Shown here: one piece after another, positions 54,819 to 64,000 of the stretch
Position numbering within the stretch: position 1 is the stretch's first letter
Layout: each line of letters begins with the position of its first letter
Source: Darksidea phi
Lineage: Eukaryota > Ascomycota > Dothideomycetes > Pleosporales > Lentitheciaceae
Direction: 5' to 3'
Length of the DNA stretch: 64,000 nt
Assembly (NCBI GenBank): GCA_030770425.1
Contig: JASJFT010000079.1
Location: 124,001-188,000, forward strand
Position numbers and translations under genes: made by a program
Notes under the pieces: generated by a model
What the model saw: the letters and a program-made list of their open reading frames with translations, nothing else
What the model was told of the DNA's origin: nothing
The model's database searches: none

Positions 54819-57372
54819 TTGTGTAGCGGTTCTTATCTCCCAGACGGCGGGCTTTGGAAAAGATCGATCGTTCTTCCGATACTGTCAACGGCGTTGTGTG
54901 TCATGGGCGATGTGAACCGTCCCCTCACGGTGCCGCAGCAGTTCCAAGGATGGAGGGTCAATGATGGCAACTACAGTGCGCCTGTGTCAACGCAAAGATA
55001 AATGAGTTGCAAATGACCGAAGTGAGGGGCCGTACTAGCCGAAAGAGGGAGGAAGTACTCAACGGAAAAATGGTATCGTTACAACCTTGCGATAGCCTAT
55101 CAGCCTCGGGTAGATCCCAGTCCACACCTTGTGACCATATGTGATGGGAATAAACTAGTGCGTGCAGCGCACGCCGGCGTCCGACAGAGCAGCTAGACCT
55201 CGAATTATAATGACGCAGTCCCTGAATTAGTATGTGCGCTTCTTAGGACTGTATGGTGCACATCCTTTGATGGATAGACTGACCCGCACTCCAGTTATTG
55301 CTAGTTGGTAACTCCATATTAATCTTTCAAGGCCACACCCGTATTCAGGCTGCTAGCGGTCTGGCATCCCCCCAAGGCCTTCTTTCATCATGACGAAATA
55401 CATGAACAAGGGAACTGCGCAAGTTTCTGGCAATCAGCAGTCTATCCTAAAACTATATTTCTCCGCATTGGAATGCATGAAAATAAATTTAGACCTGCAA
55501 TAGAAAAGAACTGATAAATTTCGGCTTGGCCGCCTATATTGTGGATCATAATTGTTGTGGATGCAACATGAGGAGAGGATGTGAACAAAGGGTAATAAGG
55601 ATATCTATGGTTGATTTATTCACTGAACGATGAATAACATAGGGAGCTTGAACTGCTTGGTCATTATCAGACCGAGGTTGACATAGACTTTGTGCAACTA
55701 CACTGTGGTCCAAACGTGGCTCTAGATGAGTGGGTTTGCAGATGCGAGGCGGCATCCGGCCACTCCACAGCTTCGACTACGCTACATGACGGCAATGCGC
55801 TTCTGTGAGAGCGCTCGTAGACATCTCCCTGGCTGGTAGCGATATTCTGAATATTGCCAATGGTCTTCACACAAGCTGTATAGGCGAAGCGCGAGGTACT
55901 CTAACCACACAAGGGAACTCTACAATTCTAAGAGCGTGAAAACCGATGGCAGTGTCGAGTTCACTCAGAGATGGTGCGCAATGCACAGATCGGGCTACAA
56001 TCTCTTCACCAATAGCGCACTGACCGCCTTACGTAAGACACATAGACATCGATTTCACCACCATGTTCCAGGCTTACCTGCTCTACTAACACCATCCCTA
56101 CCTGTGCCCAATCTTCAAGTCGCACATGACTTCACGCATCGGAAGATCAGCCTGCCGAGGGCAGAAACATTCCCGGATCAACCTCTGTGGCCGTGGGGCT
56201 GTGCTTCAATTGATGAAACCCCGATGCGGCACTAGACTAGTCCTGAAAGGGAAGACCGAAACTGCAACCACACACTTTTGTCCCCAGAACGCTTCACGAT
56301 GCCGAGGCTCAGAGCTAGACCTTTCCCTATAGGGGCGGTTGCACTTTCATCATGACAAAACTACAAACAAAACCTAGGGTTTCTCGCTGGTGGGCATCTG
56401 GTCGAAACAGCAAGCAAAACGAGTTTGGCCGGGTGCTCAATGCCCGACGGCTGGCATGTCCCTTGGCCACCTAGGGTTCGTGGTGGGAGCAGGCCAAGTT
56501 CAATAGTTGCGGACGCAACGCTAAGCCTCCATCATCGTCTCAACGAGCTATCTGCACAACGCACTAGGGATCCATCTCTAGGGAGCGACTAGGCCAATAG
56601 CTCTAGGTGTAGCTTCTCATCGAGCGTCCCTTCACGCCAGCCACCTTCTCAGCCCTGAAGATACGCGACCTGTTTCATTCGGTCACATCTCACTAGCCAC
56701 AGTTGCATATATGGAGTGAAAGCTAAGCATTTGAGATCCTTGCAATGTGGAGCCGCGGTACCCTGGGGCGTCGAACATTTCTCAAGCGAGACGTATCATG
56801 CCCTAGTTCGGCGTTTTTCCTGTCACCAAGCTTTCTCTCCATTTTTAGCTCCAGGCCTTACGTCTATCCAATCATCAACCACAGTTGCTGCTTCTCGGTT
56901 TCATCACGGCCACGCTTGGACCGTATTCCCCGTTTAAGCATTTCACAAACACAGTTTTTGCATGTTTGAGGGGTGTCAACACATGTGCGAAACAGGGAGA
57001 ATCATGTTTGCAGCTCCGTTCTTGCTTCAATTCCGTTTCGCTGAGCACTGAAGCATGCAACTAAGCAAAACTATCACGGTACTGGCCCAAGGACCCCACG
57101 CATCTTGCCTTGGCCAAAACGATCTGCCTTCACAAACGCGGAAGCACAGTGTCCCGCGTACGAGTAAGGAATCGCGCTACGATTCCAGGGCGATACTCCT
57201 CAGTCCTCCCAAGCGCGAGAAATGTATAAATGGGGGCAGAACCGCGACAGGATGAAGAGCATCAGCACTCAAAGTTCCCATCCAGCCTCTACAGTTAATC
57301 ATTACTTCCTCTTACTCTTAATCCTCTTTACTATTCATCTATTCATCTAATATCTTATCTGACCGGTTCAGC
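54819..57372. other. Gene-free 2.5-kb region
   Basis: It contains the OPT promoter and, near 57230-57372, the promoter of the Egh16-like gene, with a TATAAAT motif at 57225. Between these I find only short motif-free open frames; no tRNA, repeat or recognisable relic. Confidence 0.4.
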
Positions 57373-58712
57373 ATGTACTTCTCCAAGACTTCCATCATCT
57401 CTTTCGGCCTTTTGGCCACCAGCGAGCTTGTGGCAGGCCACGCAGCTATTACCGGTGCAACTGGTGATGCCGGCGGTGCGGGTTCCGCCATTGGTGGTAT
57501 GTCTAGATCGCTATCCTCCCATTCCTTCCAGCTCCAAGTCTTTTGACACCGAGTCTCACCCTCACTGTCTTTCTCCGGGGCACATGATCTGACAGTCAAC
57601 AGTTGACCCTGCCACTCCCCGTGATGGCACGCGGAGGAACCCCTTCCAGCAGGATGCCACCCGCTTCAGGGGTGATGCTGCTGCCACATGCGGCGAGACT
57701 CTTGGTGGAGGCGACAACGACGTCGAGGCCGGCACCGCCCAGGTGATGGCGCAGAACGGCGCGACTCTGCCCCAGGTTTCTCAGGGCGGTGCCCTCATGA
57801 TGACTCTCCACCAAGTCAACGGTGACGGCGCTGGCCCGTACACCTGCATGATTGACGCAACCGGTACGGGTACCAACTGGACCCCGATCCAGGTCACCCA
57901 GAACGTCGACGGCAATGCCCGTGGCCGCAACAACGACCAGCAGATGCAAGATCTTCCGCTGAACGTTGCCATCCCGGCCGACCAGACTTGCACTGGTACC
58001 GTCGCTGGCCAGAGCAATGTCTGCATGGTCCGCTGCGAGAACCCCGCCCGTGCCGGACCCTTTGGTGGATGTGTGCCTGTCCAGATGGCTAATGCTGCCG
58101 CTGCTCCTGCTGCCGGTGCTGCCGCCGGTGCTGCCGCCGCTCCTGCTGCTGGTGCTGCCGCTGCTCCTGCTGCCGGTGCTGCCGCTTCTCCTGCTGCTGG
58201 TGCTGCCGCTGCTCCTGCTGCTGGTGCTGCCGCCGCTCCCGCTGCCGCTGCCCCTGCGGGTATGATTCTCTCTCACACTCACTGAAACCTCAACTAACTC
58301 TATCATAGCTGGTGCTGCAGGTGCTCAAGCCGCCGCTCCCGCCGCCGCCGCTCCTGCTGCCGGTGCTGCCGCTGCTCCTGCTGCTGGCGCTGCTGCTCCC
58401 GCTGCTGGTGCCGCTGGTACTGCTGGTACTGCTCCCGCCGCTGGTGCTGCTGGTGCCGCTGGTGCCGCTGGTGCCGCTGGTGCCGCTGGTAAGTCATTCA
58501 TCACTCTTCAAATCCTTTCGATAACTAATACCGCAAAAGCTGCCGCCCCCGCTGCTGGCGCCGCCACTCCCGCGACCGCTGCTGCGACCAAGCGCGACCC
58601 CAAGAAGGCTTCCGCGGACGGCCCTGTGCTCACCGACGATGACCAGGAGGAGGAGGTCGAGCTCCTCGGCGATGACCTGCTCAGTGCTCGCTGGGTTGTC
58701 AACGACAACTAA
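57373..58712 (+). CDS. Egh16-like (GEgh16/Mas1-type) secreted appressorium-associated protein
   Basis: Four exons (57373-57496, 57603-58259, 58309-58488, 58540-58712) join to about 377 aa. A signal peptide (about 1-22) is followed by [19 protein letters not shown], the conserved mature start. The Egh16-like domain (to about 190) has [54 protein letters not shown], with about six conserved Cys. In plant pathogens these proteins are expressed in appressoria and some affect penetration; the biochemical role is unknown. The second half is an Ala/Pro/Gly repeat region (about 190-330), then a TKRDPKK dibasic site and an acidic tail. Two of the three introns fall inside the repeat region. No GPI signal is evident at the C-terminus. 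Confidence 0.9.
58094..58488 (+). repeat. GC-rich minisatellite coding for Ala/Pro/Gly repeats
   Basis: Units of about 24 bp resembling GCTGCTCCTGCTGCTGGT plus GCTGCC recur from 58094 on, encoding [12 protein letters not shown] octapeptides, and turn to GCTGCTGGT-type triplets near 58420-58488. An intron (58260-58308) interrupts the array. Copy number is likely variable between strains. Confidence 0.85.
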
Positions 58713-60362
58713 ACGGCTCACCTCGCTGGTTCGTCTCGGCTGAGCCGTCCATGATTGGTGGATATATGGTAGATTGGAAAAAAAGCATATGGTGGATCGC
58801 CCAATGTAAATAGGCCTGGAATCGTTTATACCTGGTTGGGTTGACGGGGAGTGCATATATGAGAAGCTGTCTGGTCTGTGACCGAGCTGAGTGGTTAAGA
58901 GCAAGGAGCCAGTTTGATTTTCTTGTGTTTGGTACGGATTATGGGAACTTGATGAGTAATGTTATAGAAGCTGATCGCTTAATACCTCTTCGTCTTTGCT
59001 TCGTGACTTCTTTGCTTTCTCTTGGCGCAAACCCACCTCGACTTCCACCTGCGTTTTTGTTTGCAGCCTTGTTTCTAAGGAAGTCGTCTAACTAAGCTTT
59101 CGCTTTACAAGGGGTATGTGGGAACTATTTTGGGAAGATAGGGTCCACAGTTTCATCCTAGTTTCACGTGTGGCGCACGATGCGAACTATCATGGATGCA
59201 TGGCGGTTGTCAGACAGTTCGCTTATGGGTTCCTCGGCTCCTCCACTTTTGGTGGCGAGTGATGAAAATCAGTGGTATTTGGAGTGTGGGTCGTTTGCGG
59301 TTGTGGCGCCGCATCATAGCGACGATGTGTACATTTAGAAAGGCGCAGATGCAACATAATTTGATCGGAGAAAATTCTTAGAACAGCGATACTAACGACG
59401 TGGATTGGACCTATCGTTATCTTGGGTTGCAGTGGAGACGCGGTAGATGAGGTTGAACGAGGCGGATTTTATAGCCGTGCTTTTAGTATATGTGACAAAC
59501 ATCAGAGTTTTATTTTCAATGGCCACTGTTAGAGAATTTATAACGGCTGCATATGGATGCGCTCTGCATGTATGTGTGCAGTCATGTACGGATAGAATAG
59601 CTGCTAAAAGTGAACTGAAGATTGGCTCGCATGTAGCTCCATGCCCATACTTGAGACCTCATTCGCGGTGGCTATCAACCGAAAAAGTCGTTGGTAGTTC
59701 ATTGGTAAAGGCTGCTGAGGATTGTCTATCGCAGCCGTAAGAGCCTTTCTGCAACCCGACTCGCGGAATGGGCGTTACAGGCTATACGGCATTATTCCAG
59801 TCTTCAACGAAAAGTGTGGCATGCCAAATTGTGCAGGGAGGAAAAGCTTGTTCAAACTTTGCGAGTAGCAGAGTATTATATTCATAAAAATATCCCATAG
59901 CCCTATGACCCTCCCAACTCTCCTAAAGGTGCAATATTGGGGCTTGGGGTTGCATGTCGGTGCAATGCTGTGAAGGGTACGGTGACTGCGCAATACTTGG
60001 AAAAACTCTATAAAAACTTTCGCTGGTGATGCTAGGCAAAGTACATCCAGACAGTGTCAGAATACGGTACCGGTCCGTACGGGACGTAATGGGTTGTTGA
60101 GTCTTGTGACGATTGTCTCAGGCAGTAGTTTACTTCTCCGTTACAAAGACTATAATGATCACCCGGACGCGATGGAACAAACATTGAGCCGACAAAGACA
60201 TCGCTTGCTAACTGCTAACCACAAGATACTTCCAGCCGCACAAACCATGGCATTCAGCACGACAAACATTCAGAAAGCCAATCACAACAACCACTAAATG
60301 TGTAGCTCCTCTACCCTTGAATTCCGTTCACACAGACGCTCTCGTCCACCTCGCCCAGCAAG
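58713..60362. other. Gene-free 1.6-kb region
   Basis: It carries the 3' flank of the Egh16-like gene and AT-rich sequence. No open frame with motifs, no repeats noted. Confidence 0.4.
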
Positions 60363-60940
60363 ATGCCACTCATCAAATCCCTCCTCTCCCACATCCCAGC
60401 TCCCACCCTTACAGTCACAGCCACCATCCTCACCTGCAAAGCCCTCTACATCCACCAACGCCACACTTTCCGTCCACCAAACAACACTACTCTAAGTCCT
60501 TGATCCCCATCAGCGTCAACTACCACTTCTCCCGCAAAACTACAATGAAAGGCCTACGTCTGCTAGACGATGAGGGAACGGAGAGTTCCTCTACCACAAG
60601 CATCTGGGCGAACCGTGTCGCTTAGCAAAGGTAGGGTTGGGCCTACAGAGCGTGAGCATCGTCTCCAACGGAACCAAAGTCGCTGAGAAGTGGCTACAAG
60701 AATACACCAGATACATCGACATGCTCACCATCTCGTGCGACTCCTTCCACGCATCCATCAACGGCGCCATTGCCCCGTTCAGACCAACACAGCAAGATGG
60801 CCTTCAACAACATTGCGCATCTCTTCGGCATCCGCGACTGGTGTCATGACCTAGGTATCGAATTCAAGCTCAGCACCATGGTCTACAGTTTGAACTGGGA
60901 CGAGGATATGGAGGGCCCAGTGACGAAGCTAGCGGGTTAG
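60363..60940 (+). pseudogene. Viperin-like (RSAD2) radical SAM pseudogene
   Basis: Three frames together match fungal/animal viperin. The N-terminal membrane helix segment is MPLIKSLLSHIP with a TGA at about 60501. A second frame has PISVNYHFSRK directly followed by MKGLRLLDDEG. A third has FLYHKHLGEPC, LQSVSIVSNGTKVAEKWLQE, IDMLTISCDSF. A last shift leads to NIAHLFGIRDWCHDLGIEFK and SLNWDEDM. The segment with the CxxxCxxC iron-sulfur motif, expected right after SRK, is missing, as is the stretch before FLYHK. The C-terminal domain ends early at a TAG (60938). Viperins convert CTP to ddhCTP and are antiviral in animals and bacteria; here the enzyme cannot be functional. Confidence 0.8.
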
Positions 60941-62599
60941 ATCGACTGCGATCAAGAGCCTCCCACTGTGCAAATCCAAAACAAACAATTGGAGTCGATC
61001 ACGAGGAGAACCGAGGCCGTGTGGTAGTAGTGTGGGGTTGGAGGTGGATGCATGGCTTAGCATCAATAGATAGAACTGGAATGTGTACAAAAAAAAAAGC
61101 CCATTGATATGCACATCTTTCTATGCTCCGCACAGCCACCATTCTGTTCTACCATCTGTCTCCATACCTTGTATATGTTTTATTTCCTGGAGTCAGATGG
61201 TTTGGAGGTTGTACCCCCTTCCATGACGTCTCGTGTTGCATGAGTCGGAAGGACTAAAACTAAAAGGGGGAAATCAGTGTGGTCCTAAGGCACTGAATAT
61301 TTCTACTATAGGCTGTCTCGTTTTGCACTTCTACTGAATCCTCTGCGGATAGCCTAGGCTATACAGGTAGAAATGCACGCAAAAATGATCGCAATTGAAG
61401 CTAAACTCGTATGTCTTCCTTCAGAACCGACTACACCAATAAAAACTGCCCGACTCGACGTCTAACCTGCTAATCTCTATTTCCTCCGGCGCCGCGATCC
61501 ATCACCTGAGCCTTGCCGATCCGCAAAGAAAAGTTCAGTACCAGTATCTAATGTCCTCGGCGCACACCTCACAGCCACACCATCATCGTGCATACGCCCC
61601 TATCCAACCATACGCAAGTCCTCCAGAACCGCCCTGCACGGTATAGAAAGATACGCATGCAATTCCTCGATCGCTAACCTGCAGATCTGCATCATGCGAC
61701 GACGCACAGAAAGGGCAGCGTCTCCAGAGCGCCAACAGTTAGCGTGCCACCGATGTGCGGCGCCACAGATGATCTTATACCTACACTGGTAATAGGAGTG
61801 GGGATGGGTGCGGCGAGATCGGGAGAGCGGGACAGTATCCCCGGATATGAAGCTTGTGGCGGATACGTTCCATAGCGTTTTGGATAGTGGTCCATGATGT
61901 CATGGGACGTCCTAGGCTGCGCGTCCCGCATATCGGTATCGCGATACGAAGACGTGTCCCTGTGAAATGATAGACTTGCATACCAATATCATGCCGGCTA
62001 TGAGCCTATGATCTCTCGTGTGGAAACGCAACCGCTCATGTGGCTTGATGCATCTAAGCGCCAAGTCTAACGGGTAGAATCGGATATGGTCCGCTTGAAA
62101 GCTCTCAACAATTCGGCTAGTGGGGTAGACTTGCATTCGAGGATTTTGGGGGTATTCCAATCACTTGACGGTTTCTTCCAGAAATCTCTGAAGTATCCCA
62201 AGTGACAGTGGGCGGTAGGTGAGGTCTTCGTGTGCTGTTTTGAGCGTAATCCTTCACACGCCGGTATCTGGTCAGGCGTGAAGGATGGTGAAAATAAAGG
62301 ATAGAGCAGTATCGGTATACTCCAAAGGTTGTAGACGTCCTGGTCAACTCGGAGTCAGAGAAGGTCCCCACGCAATGTGATCGTACATGTCCTCCTCTTT
62401 ATGAAATGGCAGTTTGCACAGCCGGTGAGTTTTCCTTGCAACGCTGCACTTCCCCGATAACCAAAGCGGTACAAGCAGGCGGTATTGCCACCCGTAACAA
62501 TCCCCGTTCAGGCTCCAAGGATCCTTCATATCGTCCTCGGCAAGTCGCATATCCATATACCCCGATTCCATGATCCGGCTTTCTGCATTTCCACACATC
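60941..62599. other. Gene-free 1.6-kb region
   Basis: No supported gene. Minus-strand frames at 61692-61931 and 62344-62658 lack motifs; the latter overlaps the last exon of the 91-aa gene. Confidence 0.4.
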
Positions 62600-63059
62600 T
62601 CACCTCCCCCATCTCTTCTCTTCCACCTCCCCATTCCGTCTCGCCTTAAACGAAGCAATCTTCCTCTCCAACTCGTTCTTCTTCCTCACTAGATCCGCAC
62701 GTGCAACTTCTAGGTGCGCAATCATTTCGTCGGGCGTAGCTTGGAGAAGGCGTTTGCGTTCCTGTAGAGACATCGCTTTAGTTTAAGGTCTATGTAGAGA
62801 TGAGTGGAGCGGACGGGTAAGTTGCTTTGACGGCGTAGCGCGCCTCCCAGCGTTGGATACAGTGGCGAGTTTGGAGAAGAGTGATTAATGGGAAGGAGGG
62901 CGAGCAAAGGCTACAATACGGATAATTGAGGAGATGACAACATACCTGCCGCGTCTCCAGCTGAGTCTTCAATTGCGCCCCATACACCGTCCCCATAACC
63001 GTAATAGCAGTGACAGCGCCTGTCAGAACGAAGCGACGGACTGTTTGTTGAGTGACCAT
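62600..63059 (-). CDS. 91-aa protein with N-terminal membrane helix and coiled coil
   Basis: Two exons (63059-62946, 62761-62600) joined over a 184-nt intron encode about 91 aa. Residues 8-28 form a hydrophobic helix after a basic start (QQTVRRFVLTGAVTAITVMG), typical of small mitochondrial inner-membrane or matrix-anchored proteins. The rest is a charged coiled coil (LKTQLETRQERKRLLQ, HLEVARADLVRKKNELERKI). It has the size and layout of respiratory-chain assembly factors, but I recognise no named family. Splice sites and frame are consistent. It is divergent from Hsk3, with about 310 bp between the two starts. Confidence 0.75.
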
Positions 63060-63371
63060 GGTATCGAGAAAAGACAGTCTAGCTTGAGGTCGAACTAAGA
63101 TGAAAAACAAATGGAGCGTGGCTATCTTCTTTCGCGCCGGGTGTCCAAGTGAAGAAAAGGAAATCGGACAGCCCTCGGATCGCCGGCCGCCAAGCCCTTT
63201 CGCCGCGGGCATGCCCGCTTCCCCCACTCCTCCTCAAGAGTAAACAAACAACGACGACCACCCATCCATCCATCCATCCATCGCAAGCTCTTAAACCACA
63301 CCCGTACGCCGCCCGAAACCTTCGCATCGCAACCGCATACAAAAACAACCCTCGAACCGCCCACATCCAAC
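63060..63371. promoter_or_regulatory. Bidirectional promoter region with (CATC)5
   Basis: 312 bp between divergent starts of the 91-aa protein and Hsk3. It includes five CATC units at 63263-63282 and a C/A-rich tract leading into the Hsk3 start. Confidence 0.5.
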
Positions 63372-63750
63372 ATGTCCAACAACCCACGCTCCCAACCAAA
63401 CACCTCACGCATGAGCACCATGCCCTCGCAAAAACCACGTCAAATCTCACACTTGCAATCGCAGCTCGCACAGCTGACAGCCAACATGGCGGATCTCGAG
63501 AGCTTGATGCGCATGACGGCGCAGCAGGCGCAGGATGTGCGGACGCTGGGGGGATATAGCGGCGCGATGTAAGTGTGGTGGTGCTTGGGTTGCAACCTGC
63601 CGCAAAGGGGTGAGCGGCGGGTGGATGCGATCTTTTGCTGACTTGGTTGTGCTGTGTAGGTTCATGGCGGCGAGTAAGGTCCTGGGGGAGGAGACTGTTA
63701 AGGGGGGTGGGAGGGAAGGTACGGAGGTTGGGCGGGAGCAGGATAAGTGA
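63372..63750 (+). CDS. HSK3: DASH/Dam1 complex subunit Hsk3
   Basis: Two exons (63372-63568, 63660-63750) with a split Met codon at the junction give about 95 aa. The core matches Hsk3: ISHLQSQLAQLTANMADLES, LMRMTAQQAQDVRTLGGYSG, then MFMAASKVLGEE. The N-terminal 25 residues are Ser/Pro/Gln-rich; the C-terminal tail is Gly/Glu-rich. Hsk3 is a small coiled-coil subunit of the ring-forming DASH complex, which couples kinetochores to spindle microtubule plus ends. The AT|G junction restores GAMFMAASKV. Several Met codons exist upstream of the core (63372, 63411); the first is used here. Confidence 0.93.
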
Positions 63751-64000
63751 AGGGTGGCTTGGGTGGCATGTTGAGAGCTTTTACAGGCTACGATACGAGC
63801 CGGTACGCGCGACGAGCGATGGTCGATGCTCTGTTAGGATGTTAGGATACGGCTAGAAGGATACGAAATGCGGAGGCTATAGACTCGAAGAGTAGGAGAG
63901 GCAAACCCTTCCAGCTACGCTGCGCAAAGATGGGGTAGCTTCGGAGGCGAGGCAAGCAGTATCACTTGTCGGCGCGCGGGATGCCAGGATTATAGGGCTG
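63751..64000. other. Right edge; no gene seen
   Basis: 250 bp following Hsk3 with no coding signal; the window ends here. Confidence 0.4.

Noticed and set aside
57596..58497. Long open frames on the minus strand and in other plus frames across the Egh16-like gene (Ser/Gly-, Leu- and Gln/Arg-rich)
   Set aside because: They are frame shadows of the GC-rich triplet repeat; the plus-strand frame with signal peptide, conserved cysteines and valid introns is the real one.
62344..62658. 104-codon minus-strand frame
   Set aside because: It begins inside the last exon of the 91-aa gene in another frame and has no recognisable domain.

Overview
The window is nuclear DNA of a filamentous ascomycete. 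Genes on both strands are interrupted by introns of about 45-60 nt with GT...CTAAC/CTAAT...AG signals. The content includes an Egh16-like appressorial protein, DUF7514 and DUF7924 proteins, fungal P450s, a DASH Hsk3 subunit and HET-type debris. This fits a Pezizomycotina species, most likely a dothideomycete such as a member of the Pleosporales (inference). No rRNA, tRNA or CRISPR array was recognised.

Left part, about 0.3-19.2 kb: a dense core block. In order: DUF7514 protein (+), RFC5 clamp-loader subunit (+), a small hydrophilic protein (+), SDE2 (-), ribosomal protein eS10 (+), RAD7-like NER protein (-), an Stc1-domain protein (-), the pre-40S factor TSR1 (+), and a large secreted-ectodomain multipass membrane protein (-). 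Most are housekeeping genes for replication, repair, splicing or ribosome assembly. All exon chains given here keep frame.

Middle, about 22-36.2 kb: a YeeE/YedE sulfur transporter (+), a GAS2/GAR-domain microtubule-type protein (-), a secreted M28 metallopeptidase of the glutamate carboxypeptidase II type (+), a broken F-box-like gene, UTP7 of the SSU processome (-), a HET-protein tail fragment, and a DUF7924 protein (-).

Right part, about 36.5-60.9 kb: a gene-poor accessory region. It holds intact P450, amidase, P450, MFS and OPT transporter genes and an Egh16-like protein with an Ala/Pro minisatellite. Between them lie decayed pieces: an APH-like kinase, a GH18 chitinase tail, Ty3/gypsy reverse transcriptase, a C2H2 zinc-finger gene and a viperin (RSAD2) gene that has lost its iron-sulfur motif. 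P450 + amidase + P450 + MFS + OPT could be a small metabolite modification/export set, but no backbone synthase is present, so this is only a hypothesis. The window closes with two small core genes in divergent orientation: a 91-aa membrane/coiled-coil protein (-) and Hsk3 (+).

Most notable observations: a RAD7 start codon split by an intron, so that unspliced RNA reads AUG-UGA; the viperin pseudogene; an apparent GC-AG intron in a P450; microexons; and a 21-bp in-frame duplication in the sulfur transporter.
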